Source of the DNA: Gemmatimonadota bacterium
Lineage (GTDB): Bacteria; Gemmatimonadota; Gemmatimonadetes; Palauibacterales; Palauibacteraceae
Length of the DNA: 35,193 bases
NCBI GenBank assembly: GCA_029262175.1
Contig: JAJCZV010000040.1
Coordinates: 1 to 35,193 of the forward strand
Reading direction: 5' to 3'
The notes beneath the pieces are model-generated. The model did not search any database, had not been told where the DNA came from, and saw nothing but the letters and a program-made list of their open reading frames with translations. Every line of letters begins with the position of its first letter. The first letter of the stretch is position 1. Positions 16,190 to 24,984 of the stretch are shown piece by piece. Position numbers and translations under genes: made by a program.

Positions 16190-16671
16190 GCCCCGCGAGC
16201 CCCTCCCTGCGATCGGCCACGCTGCGCTGCTCGTTCTGCCAGACGCTCAATCGGATCGACCTGGCTCGCGCGGCGGACCGGCCGAAATGCGGTTCCTGCG
16301 AGCGCCCGATCCTCCTGGATCGACCGCTGAAAGTGACCGACGACGACCTCGATCGGATGGTGCGCGATTCCGAAGTCCCCGTTCTGGTCGATTTCTACGC
16401 GGACTGGTGCGGCCCCTGCAAGATCATGGCGCCGTTTCTCGACGAACTCGCCCGCGAGCGAATCGGCGATGTTCTGGTCGCCAAGCTCGATACCGACGCG
16501 AACCCGGGCGTATCGGCGCGTTTCGGCATCCGCGGGATCCCCACGCTGATCCTGTTCAAGAACGGAAACGAAGCGGGTCGGGCGGTAGGGGCGATCCCGC
16601 GCGAGCAATTGAGTACATTCGTAGACACCGGGTCGCTCGCAACGAACCCGAACGGCGGCAACGAAGCGTAA
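16186..16671 (+). CDS. trxC: Thioredoxin of the TrxC (thioredoxin 2) type
   Basis: 161 residues. The N-terminal Zn-binding element has two Cys pairs, CSFC (15-18) and CGSC (35-38), as in TrxC. The thioredoxin fold follows with the active site WCGPCK (74-79) and the cis-Pro region GIRGIPTLILF. No signal peptide, so it is a cytoplasmic disulphide reductase, probably involved in oxidative stress defence and reduced by thioredoxin reductase. The ATG overlaps the YheT-like stop by 4 bases. Confidence 0.9.
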   Translation: MSPASPSLRSATLRCSFCQTLNRIDLARAADRPKCGSCERPILLDRPLKVTDDDLDRMVRDSEVPVLVDFYADWCGPCKIMAPFLDELARERIGDVLVAKLDTDANPGVSARFGIRGIPTLILFKNGNEAGRAVGAIPREQLSTFVDTGSLATNPNGGNEA

Positions 16672-16732
16672 TCCGCAGCTGTCTTAGATCATTGTGCATG
16701 TAGACGACGACTTCCCCCAGGCAAGGCTAGAA

Positions 16733-19111
16733 ATGCGTATTTCTTCGAAGCTTTTGTTCCCCGTACTCGCCGCCTTGGTTCTGGCGCTACCGCTTGCCGC
16801 CCAGGGCTTCGGTTCGGGTGTCGCGATCCACTCAGACCAGATCCTGGTCGCCGAAACCGGCGGCGCGACTTCGACGGGCGTGGTCTACGTCTACGAAAAG
16901 ACGGCGGACGGATGGACGGAGCGGGAAGGCATTCGCCCCGTGGGCGCCGAGCAAGGGGGCCGCTTCGGGACCTCGCTCTCCGTATCCGGCGATCGGATGC
17001 TGGTCGGGTCTCCGGGCGCGGCTTATGTGTTCGAGCGAACCGGAGACACGTGGAACCAGACGGCCGTGTTGACGGTCCCGTCGCTGCCGGACGGGATGAC
17101 GTTCGGGACGGCCGGGACCTTGATGGGGGACCTCGCCTTGGTGGCGGCTACGGGGCCTCGCTCGCGTCGAGCCCGATATACCCAAGGCAAGGTGTTCGCC
17201 TTTTCGCGAACGGCTTCGGGCTGGACGCAAGTGGGCGAACTCGTTTCACCAGAATCTGGTGCGGCCGACGGTTTTGGGAGCGCGATCATCACCAACGGTC
17301 AGGTGGCGGCGATCGGCGCTCCAGGGGCTAGCGTCTCGGACGTAGACGGCGCTGGGGCGGTCTACTTCTTCGAGGCGGGAGAAGGCGGACGGTGGACCGC
17401 AGGGGGCGAACCGTTGGTCGCTCCGGATCCGACACAGCGCGCGGCGTTCGGCGCCACGCTGGAAGCCGTCGAGCGCGCGGCGAGCACCGAGTTCGTCGTC
17501 GGCGCCTCCGGGGCCGCTGGGGTCGGCGCCGTTTATTCGTTTACGTTCGACGGCCCGTCGCCCACACCGAGCGGTCGCTACTTCCCGCCGGTCGTCGGTC
17601 AACGGGGGGGATTCGGGAGCGCGCTGGCCTATGTGGACGGCGAGCTCTGGATCGGCGGCAACGGGATCGGAACGCAGGGTGAGGGCCAGGTCCTTCGCTT
17701 TGGGCAAACCGACGCCGGCAGCGCCCTTCTTACAGGGGCGCTCAGCGCTTCGAACGCGGGTGCGGGCGATGGGTTTGGACAACGCATCGCCGTGAGCGCC
17801 GACCTCGCCGTGATCGTTGCGGGCGGAAAGGACTACCGATTCGGCACCGCGTATGTGTTCGAGCGTGACGGTTCCGAATGGGTCGAGACCTCGGAGATCT
17901 GGAGCGAAGCGGAGAACTACGCTGCGGTCAACGGTCATGAGGTGGGCTGCGAAGACGGGATGTCCGCCGACTTCGACTGCGCCAAGGTCAACATCTTGTC
18001 GTTCATGCCCGTCTCGAGTCTTGGCGCCCGCCGCGGTGCGCGCGTCAACGATGTTTGGGGCTGGACCGACCCACAGACGGGTCGTGAGTTCGCCCTTTTG
18101 GGCCTGACCGATCAAGCCTCGTTTATCGACATCACCGACGCGTCGAACCCGCGCTATCTCGGTCGACTTCCCATGACCCAGGGCGCGAACGGCAGCGTTT
18201 GGCGCGACATCAAGGTCTTCAAGGATCACGCTTTCATCGTGTCCGACGGCGCGGGCCAGCACGGGATGCAGATCTTCAACCTCGCGCGCCTGCGCGACGT
18301 CGGCAGCGAGCCGGTCACGTTCGACATGGACGCGCACTACGACGGCATCTCCTCGGCTCACAACATCGTCATCAACGAGGGTTCCGGTTTTGCCTACAGC
18401 GTGGGTTCCAGCGGCGGTGGCGAGACCTGCGGTGGCGGTCTTCACATGATCGACATCAATGAGCCGACCGAGCCCACCTTTATCGGGTGCTTCGCCGACG
18501 CGGGAACGGGTCGACGGAATACGGGCTACTCGCATGATGCCCAGTGCATCGAATACAACGGACCCGACAGCGAGCACGTCGGCAAAGAGATCTGCTTCGG
18601 TTCGAACGAGACCGCGATCTCGATCGCCGATGTAACCGACAAACTCAACCCGGTCGCGCTCTCGAGCGCGACGTATCCCGACGTCGCCTATGCGCACCAG
18701 GGCTGGGTCACCGACGATCACAAGTACTTCTATCTCGGCGACGAGCTCGACGAGCTGAGCACGGAGTTCCCCGGGACACGCACCATGATCTTCGACATCA
18801 CGGATCTGGATGACCCGGTTCTGGTCAAACAGCATTTCGGCGAGTCGACCGCCAGCGACCACAACATGTACGTCCTCGGGAACCTCCTCTACCAATCGAA
18901 CTACAACAGCGGAATGCGGATCCTCGACATCACTGACCCGGTGAATCCAACCGAGGTTGGTTTCATCGATACGGTGCCCTATGCCGAGGGACCGTCGATG
19001 GGTGGCTCGTGGAGCAACTATCCCTATTTCGCAAGCGGCACGATCATCGTGACAAGCGGGAACGAAGGGCTCTTCATGGTGAAGTACAACAAGCCCGAGC
19101 TCGTGCCTTAG
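16733..19111 (+). CDS. Choice-of-anchor-B family protein with N-terminal FG-GAP-like repeats (copy 1)
   Basis: 792 residues from the ATG at 16733, which opens a typical signal peptide (MRISSKLLFPVLAALVLALP, cleaved near AAQG); the upstream GTG at 16694 would spoil it. Residues about 25-390 are integrin-like FG-GAP repeats, each with a GxxFG turn followed by a hydrophobic strand (GGRFGTSLSVSGDRMLVGS, DGFGSAIITNGQVAAIGAP). Residues about 395-790 are the choice-of-anchor-B/LVIVD module: NDVWGWTDPQTGREFALLG, WRDIKVFKDHAFIVSDGAGQ, SAHNIVINEGSGFAY, HVGKEICFGSNE, AYAHQGW. Exported and likely cell-surface or periplasmic; no enzymatic motif seen. First of three paralogues. No sorting tail is visible at the C-terminus, unlike some family members. 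Confidence 0.86.
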   Translation: MRISSKLLFPVLAALVLALPLAAQGFGSGVAIHSDQILVAETGGATSTGVVYVYEKTADGWTEREGIRPVGAEQGGRFGTSLSVSGDRMLVGSPGAAYVFERTGDTWNQTAVLTVPSLPDGMTFGTAGTLMGDLALVAATGPRSRRARYTQGKVFAFSRTASGWTQVGELVSPESGAADGFGSAIITNGQVAAIGAPGASVSDVDGAGAVYFFEAGEGGRWTAGGEPLVAPDPTQRAAFGATLEAVERAASTEFVVGASGAAGVGAVYSFTFDGPSPTPSGRYFPPVVGQRGGFGSALAYVDGELWIGGNGIGTQGEGQVLRFGQTDAGSALLTGALSASNAGAGDGFGQRIAVSADLAVIVAGGKDYRFGTAYVFERDGSEWVETSEIWSEAENYAAVNGHEVGCEDGMSADFDCAKVNILSFMPVSSLGARRGARVNDVWGWTDPQTGREFALLGLTDQASFIDITDASNPRYLGRLPMTQGANGSVWRDIKVFKDHAFIVSDGAGQHGMQIFNLARLRDVGSEPVTFDMDAHYDGISSAHNIVINEGSGFAYSVGSSGGGETCGGGLHMIDINEPTEPTFIGCFADAGTGRRNTGYSHDAQCIEYNGPDSEHVGKEICFGSNETAISIADVTDKLNPVALSSATYPDVAYAHQGWVTDDHKYFYLGDELDELSTEFPGTRTMIFDITDLDDPVLVKQHFGESTASDHNMYVLGNLLYQSNYNSGMRILDITDPVNPTEVGFIDTVPYAEGPSMGGSWSNYPYFASGTIIVTSGNEGLFMVKYNKPELVP

Positions 19112-19159
19112 AGCACTCTGCGGGCTTCATCACACCAGAGAAACAGACGGGGCAAAACG

Positions 19160-20284
19160 TTGCGAATCGATATTTCACGAGCCTTCGTGGCGACGGTGGT
19201 TCTGGCATTTGGAACGCTTGGCTGCGCGAGTTCCCGGACGGCGTTGGTGGTATCGGAGTCCGGAGGCGGCCGCTCTACGGGTTCCGGCCCGTACTTATAC
19301 GTAGCCAATCAAGAAGCGGCTGCGGTGACGGTCATCGACCAGGCGACAAACGAGATCTGGGAGATCATCGACCTCGAGGCGATGGGGTATGGCGCGAACG
19401 CAAAGCCGCACCACATCGCGGTCGAGCCAGACGGTTCCTTTTGGTATGTGTCCCTGATCGCGGCCAACGAGGTCCTGAAGTTCGATCGTGACAATGAATT
19501 CGTCGCGGGTGTGGAGTTCGAACGGCCCGGACTGTTGGCGATCCACCCGACGGAGAACTGGTTGTTTGTCGGACGTTCGATGGCGGCGGTCAATCCTCCG
19601 CAACGGATCGGACGGATCGATCGGACCTCGATGGAGATCGAGGAGTTCGAGGTCTTTATCCCTCGTCCGCACGCGCTGAGGGCGAGCCCGGACGGTCGCT
19701 GGATCTACACGGGCAGCCTGGGCGAGAACTCGGTGGTCACGGTCGAGGCGGAGAGCGGTGACGCCGAGCTGCTGAGGCTCGGGAGTTCGGGAACCATGCC
19801 CCACACCTTGGTGCAGTACGCCGTTTCGCCCGACGGTCGGACGTTGGTCGCGACCGCGGAGATGACCGCCAAACTGTTGGTGTTTGATGTCAGCGATCCG
19901 AGAAAGCCGGATCTGAAGCTCCAGGTCGATGTCGGTGCGCGGCCGTGGCACCCGGTCTTCTCCGCCGATGGTCGCTGGATTTGGTTCGGAAATCTCGGTG
20001 CAAACGAAGTCACCTTGGTGGACGCACGGGACTGGACCGTGGCCGCCGTCATCCGTGGTGAAGGGCTGGCGGAGCCGCATGGCAGCGTGCTCTCGGCCGA
20101 CGGCCGACGACTCTACGTGGCGAATCGAAACGAAAAGGGCTCGTTCATGTCCACTCAGGACTTTGGGTACGACGGGCCAAACGGCACGGTCGTCGTCATC
20201 GATACGTCGACGCGCGAGATCATCGACGTGATCGAAACCCCGCCCTATGCAGCGGGGATCGCTCTCGCGACGGAGCCTCGATGA
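19160..20284 (+). CDS. YncE-like beta-propeller lipoprotein
   Basis: 374 residues starting at TTG 19160 (no ATG or GTG lies before the signal). The signal ends in GTLGC, a good lipobox. Repeated propeller strands follow: YLYVANQEAAAVTVIDQAT, WYVSLIAANEVLKFDRD, WIYTGSLGENSVVTVE, WIWFGNLGANEVTLVDA, LYVANRNEKGS. This fits the YncE/cytochrome-d1-like seven-bladed propeller proteins, but no haem-binding motif is present. Its stop overlaps the next gene's start as ATGA, so it is coupled to the VCBS protein. Probably a surface or periplasmic binding protein; ligand unknown. Confidence 0.82.
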   Translation: MRIDISRAFVATVVLAFGTLGCASSRTALVVSESGGGRSTGSGPYLYVANQEAAAVTVIDQATNEIWEIIDLEAMGYGANAKPHHIAVEPDGSFWYVSLIAANEVLKFDRDNEFVAGVEFERPGLLAIHPTENWLFVGRSMAAVNPPQRIGRIDRTSMEIEEFEVFIPRPHALRASPDGRWIYTGSLGENSVVTVEAESGDAELLRLGSSGTMPHTLVQYAVSPDGRTLVATAEMTAKLLVFDVSDPRKPDLKLQVDVGARPWHPVFSADGRWIWFGNLGANEVTLVDARDWTVAAVIRGEGLAEPHGSVLSADGRRLYVANRNEKGSFMSTQDFGYDGPNGTVVVIDTSTREIIDVIETPPYAAGIALATEPR

Positions 20285-22245
20285 GCCCTGCGGCTCCCTT
20301 GGCGGCCGTCGCGCTGGTCGCGACGTGCGCCGCGAGCGCCGGAACCCTGGGAGTTCAGACGCTCCCTGATCCGTCGGCAGCAAACCAGTCGGCAGAGGGT
20401 TGGACGCGTCAGGTGACGCCGTTCCCGGTTCTGACCGAGTCGGGCAGCCCCTACGAGATCCCGTTCATGGGGGGCTTCAACGTCCCACGCCCGCAGCTGG
20501 CCGACATCGACGGGGACGGTGACCTCGACGTCTTCGTACAGGAGGCCACCAACCGGCTGCTCTTCTTCGAGCGAGAGAACACGCCGTCGGGCCCCAAGCA
20601 TACGTGGCGACCCGACGCGTTCTCGGACATCGATGTGGGCGAGTGGTATCGCTTCGTCGATGTCGATGCCGATGGAGATCGCGATCTGCTCGCGGAGACG
20701 CCGTTTAGTTACATGCGTCTCTACCGGAACGTAGGAACCGCCGGCGTGGCCGAGTTCGAACTCATTGCTGACACGCTCCGCGACACGCGGGGCGAACCGA
20801 TCTTCTCGGATCGGCAGAACATCCCGAACGCTGCGGACATCGACTGTGATGGCCGGCTCGACCTCTTTATCGGCCGCCTGGTGGGCACCGTCACGCGCTA
20901 TGAGGCCACGGGTGCCATCGGGTCCGACGCGTCCCCGTTCCGCCACATCACCGATCGGTTCGAAGACATCGAGATTGTCGCGGACCCGGCGGCGCAGGGT
21001 GGAGCCGTCCCGGGTCGGTTGCCGGGATCGGGCAGCGGCCCGGGCAACGGCGCAGGCAGCGGACCGAGCGCGGGTGCGGGTGGCTCCATCGGTTCCGGGA
21101 CATTTCCGACGCTGCACGGAGCCAACACGATGGCGCTCGCCGATGTGGACTCCGATGGCGACGTCGACATGTTCTGGGGTGACTTCTTCGAGGCCGGTCT
21201 GTTGTTTATCGAGAACGCCGGCTCCTGTGAAGCGCCGAACCTCCGGGTGGAGCCGCGCCCCTTCCCTCTCGATGATCCCATACAGACGAGCGGATACAAC
21301 GCGCCGACCTTCGGCGACATAGACGGAGACGGCGATCTCGATCTCTTGATGGGCGTCTTGGGTGGAGCCTACAACGCGAACACGACGACGGCCGACAACC
21401 TGTTGTTGTTCACGCAGGGCGATGACGGTCAGTTCACGCTCCAAACTTCGCGTTTTATCTCGCAGATCGATGTTGGGAGCGAGAGCATCCCTTCGCTGGT
21501 CGATCTCGATGGGGACGGCGACCTCGACATGCTGGTCACGAACAAGATCGATCCCTCGGACCTCTCGAACTCACATGTCTTCCTGTTTCGAAACGATGGC
21601 TCCGCCACGGCACCCGCGTTTCAGAAGGTGGGTGAGTTCGAACTACAAGGGGCCTATCACAATGCGCCGGCGTTTGGCGACCTCGATGCCGACGGCGATC
21701 TCGACATGATGCTGGGGACTTGGCGCGACCAGGTTCGGTTTCTTCGGAACACGGGTTCGGCGACCGACGCACAGTTTACTCTCGTGGACTCGGCGTTCGT
21801 CGAGATCACGCGGGGCAGCAACGCCACTCCGGCACTCGGCGATCTCGATGGTGACGGCGATCTCGATCTCATGATCGGCGAGTCTTCGGGGACGATCAAC
21901 TACTACGACAACGTCGGGTCACCGCAGTCGCCCGCCTTTGAACTCGTGAGCGATGAGTACGGCGGGTTCGATATCGGTCGGCGCAGCTTTCCGAAACTCG
22001 TCGACATCGATGGCGACTCGGATCTCGATCTGATTGTCGGTACAGAGGCGGACGGGATCGTGTTCTTTCGCAACGTCGGGGATGCGTTCGAGCCGGAGTT
22101 CGTCGAGGAGACGTCCCCCTTCCCGGCCACCGCCGATCTACCTCTCTTCGTCACACCCGAGTTCGCCGATGTGGACGGAGACGGCGACCTCGATCTCGTG
22201 ACCGGCGCGGCCGGCGGCGGCGTCTATTACTTCGAGAGACGGTGA
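20281..22245 (+). CDS. Secreted VCBS/FG-GAP repeat protein
   Basis: 654 residues beginning with a signal peptide (MSPAAPLAAVALVATCAASA). Most of the rest is built of blades with Ca-binding DxDxDGDxD loops: DIDGDGDLDVFV, DVDADGDRDLLA, DIDCDGRLDLFI, DVDSDGDVDMFW, DIDGDGDLDLLM, DLDGDGDLDMLV, DLDADGDLDMML, DLDGDGDLDLMI, DIDGDSDLDLIV, DVDGDGDLDLVT. A Gly/Ser/Ala/Pro linker (about residues 243-275) splits the repeats into two groups. It lacks an ASPIC domain. The ATG overlaps the YncE-like gene stop. It is presumably extracellular and Ca-stabilised; no catalytic motif. Confidence 0.85.
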   Translation: MSPAAPLAAVALVATCAASAGTLGVQTLPDPSAANQSAEGWTRQVTPFPVLTESGSPYEIPFMGGFNVPRPQLADIDGDGDLDVFVQEATNRLLFFERENTPSGPKHTWRPDAFSDIDVGEWYRFVDVDADGDRDLLAETPFSYMRLYRNVGTAGVAEFELIADTLRDTRGEPIFSDRQNIPNAADIDCDGRLDLFIGRLVGTVTRYEATGAIGSDASPFRHITDRFEDIEIVADPAAQGGAVPGRLPGSGSGPGNGAGSGPSAGAGGSIGSGTFPTLHGANTMALADVDSDGDVDMFWGDFFEAGLLFIENAGSCEAPNLRVEPRPFPLDDPIQTSGYNAPTFGDIDGDGDLDLLMGVLGGAYNANTTTADNLLLFTQGDDGQFTLQTSRFISQIDVGSESIPSLVDLDGDGDLDMLVTNKIDPSDLSNSHVFLFRNDGSATAPAFQKVGEFELQGAYHNAPAFGDLDADGDLDMMLGTWRDQVRFLRNTGSATDAQFTLVDSAFVEITRGSNATPALGDLDGDGDLDLMIGESSGTINYYDNVGSPQSPAFELVSDEYGGFDIGRRSFPKLVDIDGDSDLDLIVGTEADGIVFFRNVGDAFEPEFVEETSPFPATADLPLFVTPEFADVDGDGDLDLVTGAAGGGVYYFERR

Positions 22246-22370
22246 ACGGCCGTTGAGCCCCGGCCATTCGGAGCAACCAGGACGAACCTTTTTCTGTCAG
22301 AAACCGTATAAGGGTTCGGCTCAAACACTATCATCCAGCCGTGCTATGAAACCCGAACAGAGGTTCTTGA

Positions 22371-24824
22371 ATGACTAAAGTGCGTACGCTCTTCGGGGCA
22401 ATACTCGCGACCAGCCTGGTCGCTTTCCCCGCTGCGGCCCAGGAGTTCGGCGGTTCGGTCCTCCTACATGACGGTCAGCTTCTCGTCAGCGAGTCTTTCG
22501 ATCCGGTCGGCACCGGACCCGACGGGACGCCGCGGACGATCTACATCTACTCCCAATCCGGCAACGCATGGGAACAGACGGGCACGATCCAGGCGCCCGC
22601 GCATGAGGGGGCGGATTTCTTTGGTCGATTCATGATCCAAGACGGCGAGCAGCTCATCGTCGGGGCCACCGCGCTCGATGATGACGGCGATGGCCTCAGC
22701 GATGGCAGCGTCTTGATCTACAACAAAGACGGGGACGATTGGGCCTTCGATTCGTATCTCCGTCCGGCAAGCGTTCCGGCGGGCTCGTCCTACGGGCGGT
22801 TTGCCTCGGTGGCCGGTGATCTCTTGGTCGTGTCGGCGCTCGGGTATGAAGGCACGGGTGGCGCCTGGGTCTTCCAGCGCGGCTCGGGTGGAGAATGGGT
22901 CGAGCAGGACATCCTGGTGCCGTCGGCGCCCGACTCGATTCAGGAGTTCTTTGGCTGGGGCGTGCACACCGATGGCGAACGCGTCGTGGTCGGCGCCTTT
23001 CACGGTCAGCAGCTCCCAGGCGCAGCCTACGTCTTCGGACGCGATGCGAGCGGCAACTGGGTAGAGGAAGCCCTTCTCACGCTCCCCGAGGGCGAGGCGG
23101 ATCCTGGTGCGGTCCTGGCCGGAAACGGCCCACCATCGTTTGGCGTCGGTGTCTCGGGCACGCATGTGCTCTTCGGTCTACCCGGCGCGGACAACGGCAC
23201 GGGGACGGTGCACCATTTCGAGCGCAAATCCAGCGGCGATTGGGTGAGCATCGGCCAACTGTCCGCCTTTGACCGACAGCCGGGGGCCGCTTTCGGCGCG
23301 AGGTTCCACGATCATGAAGGCGATCTTTGGATTTCGGCTCCGGGCGCGGACCAGTTCGGCGCCATCTACGCGTTCACGTGGGACCCGGACGCCGAGAGAT
23401 TCGGCTCGGCTACCAAAATCAATGCTGGCAGAGGAACCGATTCCGGTGACGGCTTCGGCATCTCGATGGCGTCGGCCGGAAACCTCGCCGCCATCGGTCA
23501 GCCTTGGGATGACGGCATCGGTTCGGTCATCATCATGCAGCGCGGCGGTGACGGCTGGGAAGTTGGCTCCAAGCTGTTTATCCCGGAAGATCGACGCGAC
23601 TTGACCGCTCTGTCCGACATCGAATGCAGCGACGATGGCTTGGCGGATCAGTTCGGTTGCAGCCAGGTCGATGTCCTTTCGTTCATGCCGCTCGCGGAGA
23701 TCGGCGGCACGGACCGCGGCATCCAGGCCAATGATGTATGGGGTTGGACCGATCCGCAGACCGGCCGCGAATATGCGCTCGTCGGTCGCACGGACGGCGC
23801 GGCCTTCATCGACATCTCGAATCCGAGTGCGCCGGTCTATCTCGGCAACCTCCCGAAGACGCCCGGTTCACAGACCAACGCCTGGCGCGACATCAAGGTG
23901 TTCGACAACCACGCGTACATCGTCGCCGACGGTGCGGGCCAGCACGGAATGCAGGTCTTCGACCTGGCACACTTACGCGACGTTCGGGATGCACCGGTCG
24001 AGTTTACGCCGGATGCGCTCTACGACGCGTTTGGCAGCGCCCACAACGTCGTGATCAACGAAGGTACCGGCACGGCATACGCGGTCGGGGTCAACTCGGG
24101 CGGCGAGACGTGCGGCGGCGGACTCCACATGATCGACATCAACTCTCCAAAAGATCCGACCTTCGTGGGGTGCTTTGCGGATGTCGGCACCGGTCGATCG
24201 GGCACGGGCTACTCGCATGACGCCATGTGCATCGACTACAACGGGCCGGACGCCGAACACGTCGGCAAAGAGATCTGCTTTGGCTCGAACGAGAACGCGA
24301 TCTCGATTGCCAACGTCACGGACAGGGACAATCCGATCTCGCTCGCAACGGCCACGTACCCGGCGGCAGCCTACACGCACCAGGGCTGGATCACCGAAGA
24401 CCACCGGTACTTCTACGTCGGCGACGAGCTCGACGAGATGGCGTCCGTCGCAGCCGACACGCTTGGGGCCGGGCCAGATATGGAGGGCGCGCGGACCTTG
24501 ATCTGGGACGTGTCCGATTTGGACGACCCGGTCTTGGTCAAAGAGCACATCGGCGAGACGTTCACGATCGATCACAACCTCTACATCGTGGGCGACTTGA
24601 TGTATCAGTCGAACTACGTGAGCGGGCTCCGCGTGCTGGACATCAGCGATCGCGAGAACCCGGTCGAGGTGGGTTACTTCGACACGGTGCCGTGGGACGA
24701 GTCGGTCACGTTCGATGGCTCCTGGTCCAACTATCCGTTCTTTGCGAGCGGAACCGTGATCGTTTCCAGCGGTCAAGAGGGCGTATTCTTCGTGAAATAC
24801 CGGAGACCCGAACTCGTGCCGTAG
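22371..24824 (+). CDS. Choice-of-anchor-B family protein with FG-GAP-like repeats (copy 2)
   Basis: 817 residues. AGAGG lies 8 bases before the ATG. The signal peptide (LFGAILATSLVAFPAAAQ) is followed by FG-GAP-like repeats to about residue 400 (FFGRFMIQDGEQLIVGA, SYGRFASVAGDLLVVSAL) and the choice-of-anchor-B module (NDVWGWTDPQTGREYALVGR, AWRDIKVFDNHAYIVADG, AHNVVINEGTGTAYAVG, AYTHQGWITEDHRYFYVGDE). It is closer to copy 3 than to copy 1, for example in the shared SYVSGLRVLDISD-type and KYRRPELVP endings. The 125 bases upstream hold an A+T-rich stretch (22285-22312) suitable for a promoter, but no clear -35/-10 pair. A strong hairpin follows the stop. Confidence 0.87.
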   Translation: MTKVRTLFGAILATSLVAFPAAAQEFGGSVLLHDGQLLVSESFDPVGTGPDGTPRTIYIYSQSGNAWEQTGTIQAPAHEGADFFGRFMIQDGEQLIVGATALDDDGDGLSDGSVLIYNKDGDDWAFDSYLRPASVPAGSSYGRFASVAGDLLVVSALGYEGTGGAWVFQRGSGGEWVEQDILVPSAPDSIQEFFGWGVHTDGERVVVGAFHGQQLPGAAYVFGRDASGNWVEEALLTLPEGEADPGAVLAGNGPPSFGVGVSGTHVLFGLPGADNGTGTVHHFERKSSGDWVSIGQLSAFDRQPGAAFGARFHDHEGDLWISAPGADQFGAIYAFTWDPDAERFGSATKINAGRGTDSGDGFGISMASAGNLAAIGQPWDDGIGSVIIMQRGGDGWEVGSKLFIPEDRRDLTALSDIECSDDGLADQFGCSQVDVLSFMPLAEIGGTDRGIQANDVWGWTDPQTGREYALVGRTDGAAFIDISNPSAPVYLGNLPKTPGSQTNAWRDIKVFDNHAYIVADGAGQHGMQVFDLAHLRDVRDAPVEFTPDALYDAFGSAHNVVINEGTGTAYAVGVNSGGETCGGGLHMIDINSPKDPTFVGCFADVGTGRSGTGYSHDAMCIDYNGPDAEHVGKEICFGSNENAISIANVTDRDNPISLATATYPAAAYTHQGWITEDHRYFYVGDELDEMASVAADTLGAGPDMEGARTLIWDVSDLDDPVLVKEHIGETFTIDHNLYIVGDLMYQSNYVSGLRVLDISDRENPVEVGYFDTVPWDESVTFDGSWSNYPFFASGTVIVSSGQEGVFFVKYRRPELVP

Positions 24825-24859
24825 TCGCTGTGGCGGTCGAAGGTCGGTAGGAAAACCGG

Positions 24860-24886
24860 GGGGTCGTTCGCAGTGCGGACGACCCC
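24860..24886 (+). terminator. Hairpin downstream of choice-of-anchor-B copy 2
   Basis: GGGGTCGTTCGC (24860-24871) pairs with GCGGACGACCCC (24875-24886) around a 3-base AGT loop: 12 bp including one U-G pair. No U tract follows, so it may stop or slow RNA polymerase, or protect the 3' end, rather than act as a classical intrinsic terminator. Confidence 0.6.
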
Positions 24887-24984
24887 TCGTCACATCTGCC
24901 CTGCAACCCTTCGGTGACGGTTCTCGTCCAACTAGGTGCATGCAGTCCTCCCTGACGCCCGGCCCTGAAAACGAGGTACGCTCC

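Noticed and set aside
17246..18895. Long minus-strand frame opposite choice-of-anchor-B copy 1 (and similar frames at 19295-20383, 20245-21444, 23973-25034, 26212-27996)
   Set aside because: Same antisense effect. No signal peptides, no ribosome-binding sites and no domain features; the plus-strand genes are well supported.
20281..22245. Repeated GACGGCGACCTCGA-like stretches as a DNA tandem repeat or CRISPR array
   Set aside because: They are codons for the DxDGDxD calcium loops, unevenly spaced and in frame; a protein-level repeat. No CRISPR array is seen anywhere in the window.
22280..22320. TTTTT run with a GAACC/GGTTC inverted repeat as a terminator
   Set aside because: The T run lies inside the inverted repeat, not after it, and the arms are about 20 bases apart. 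It looks more like a promoter region, but no clear -35/-10 pair was found, so neither is called.
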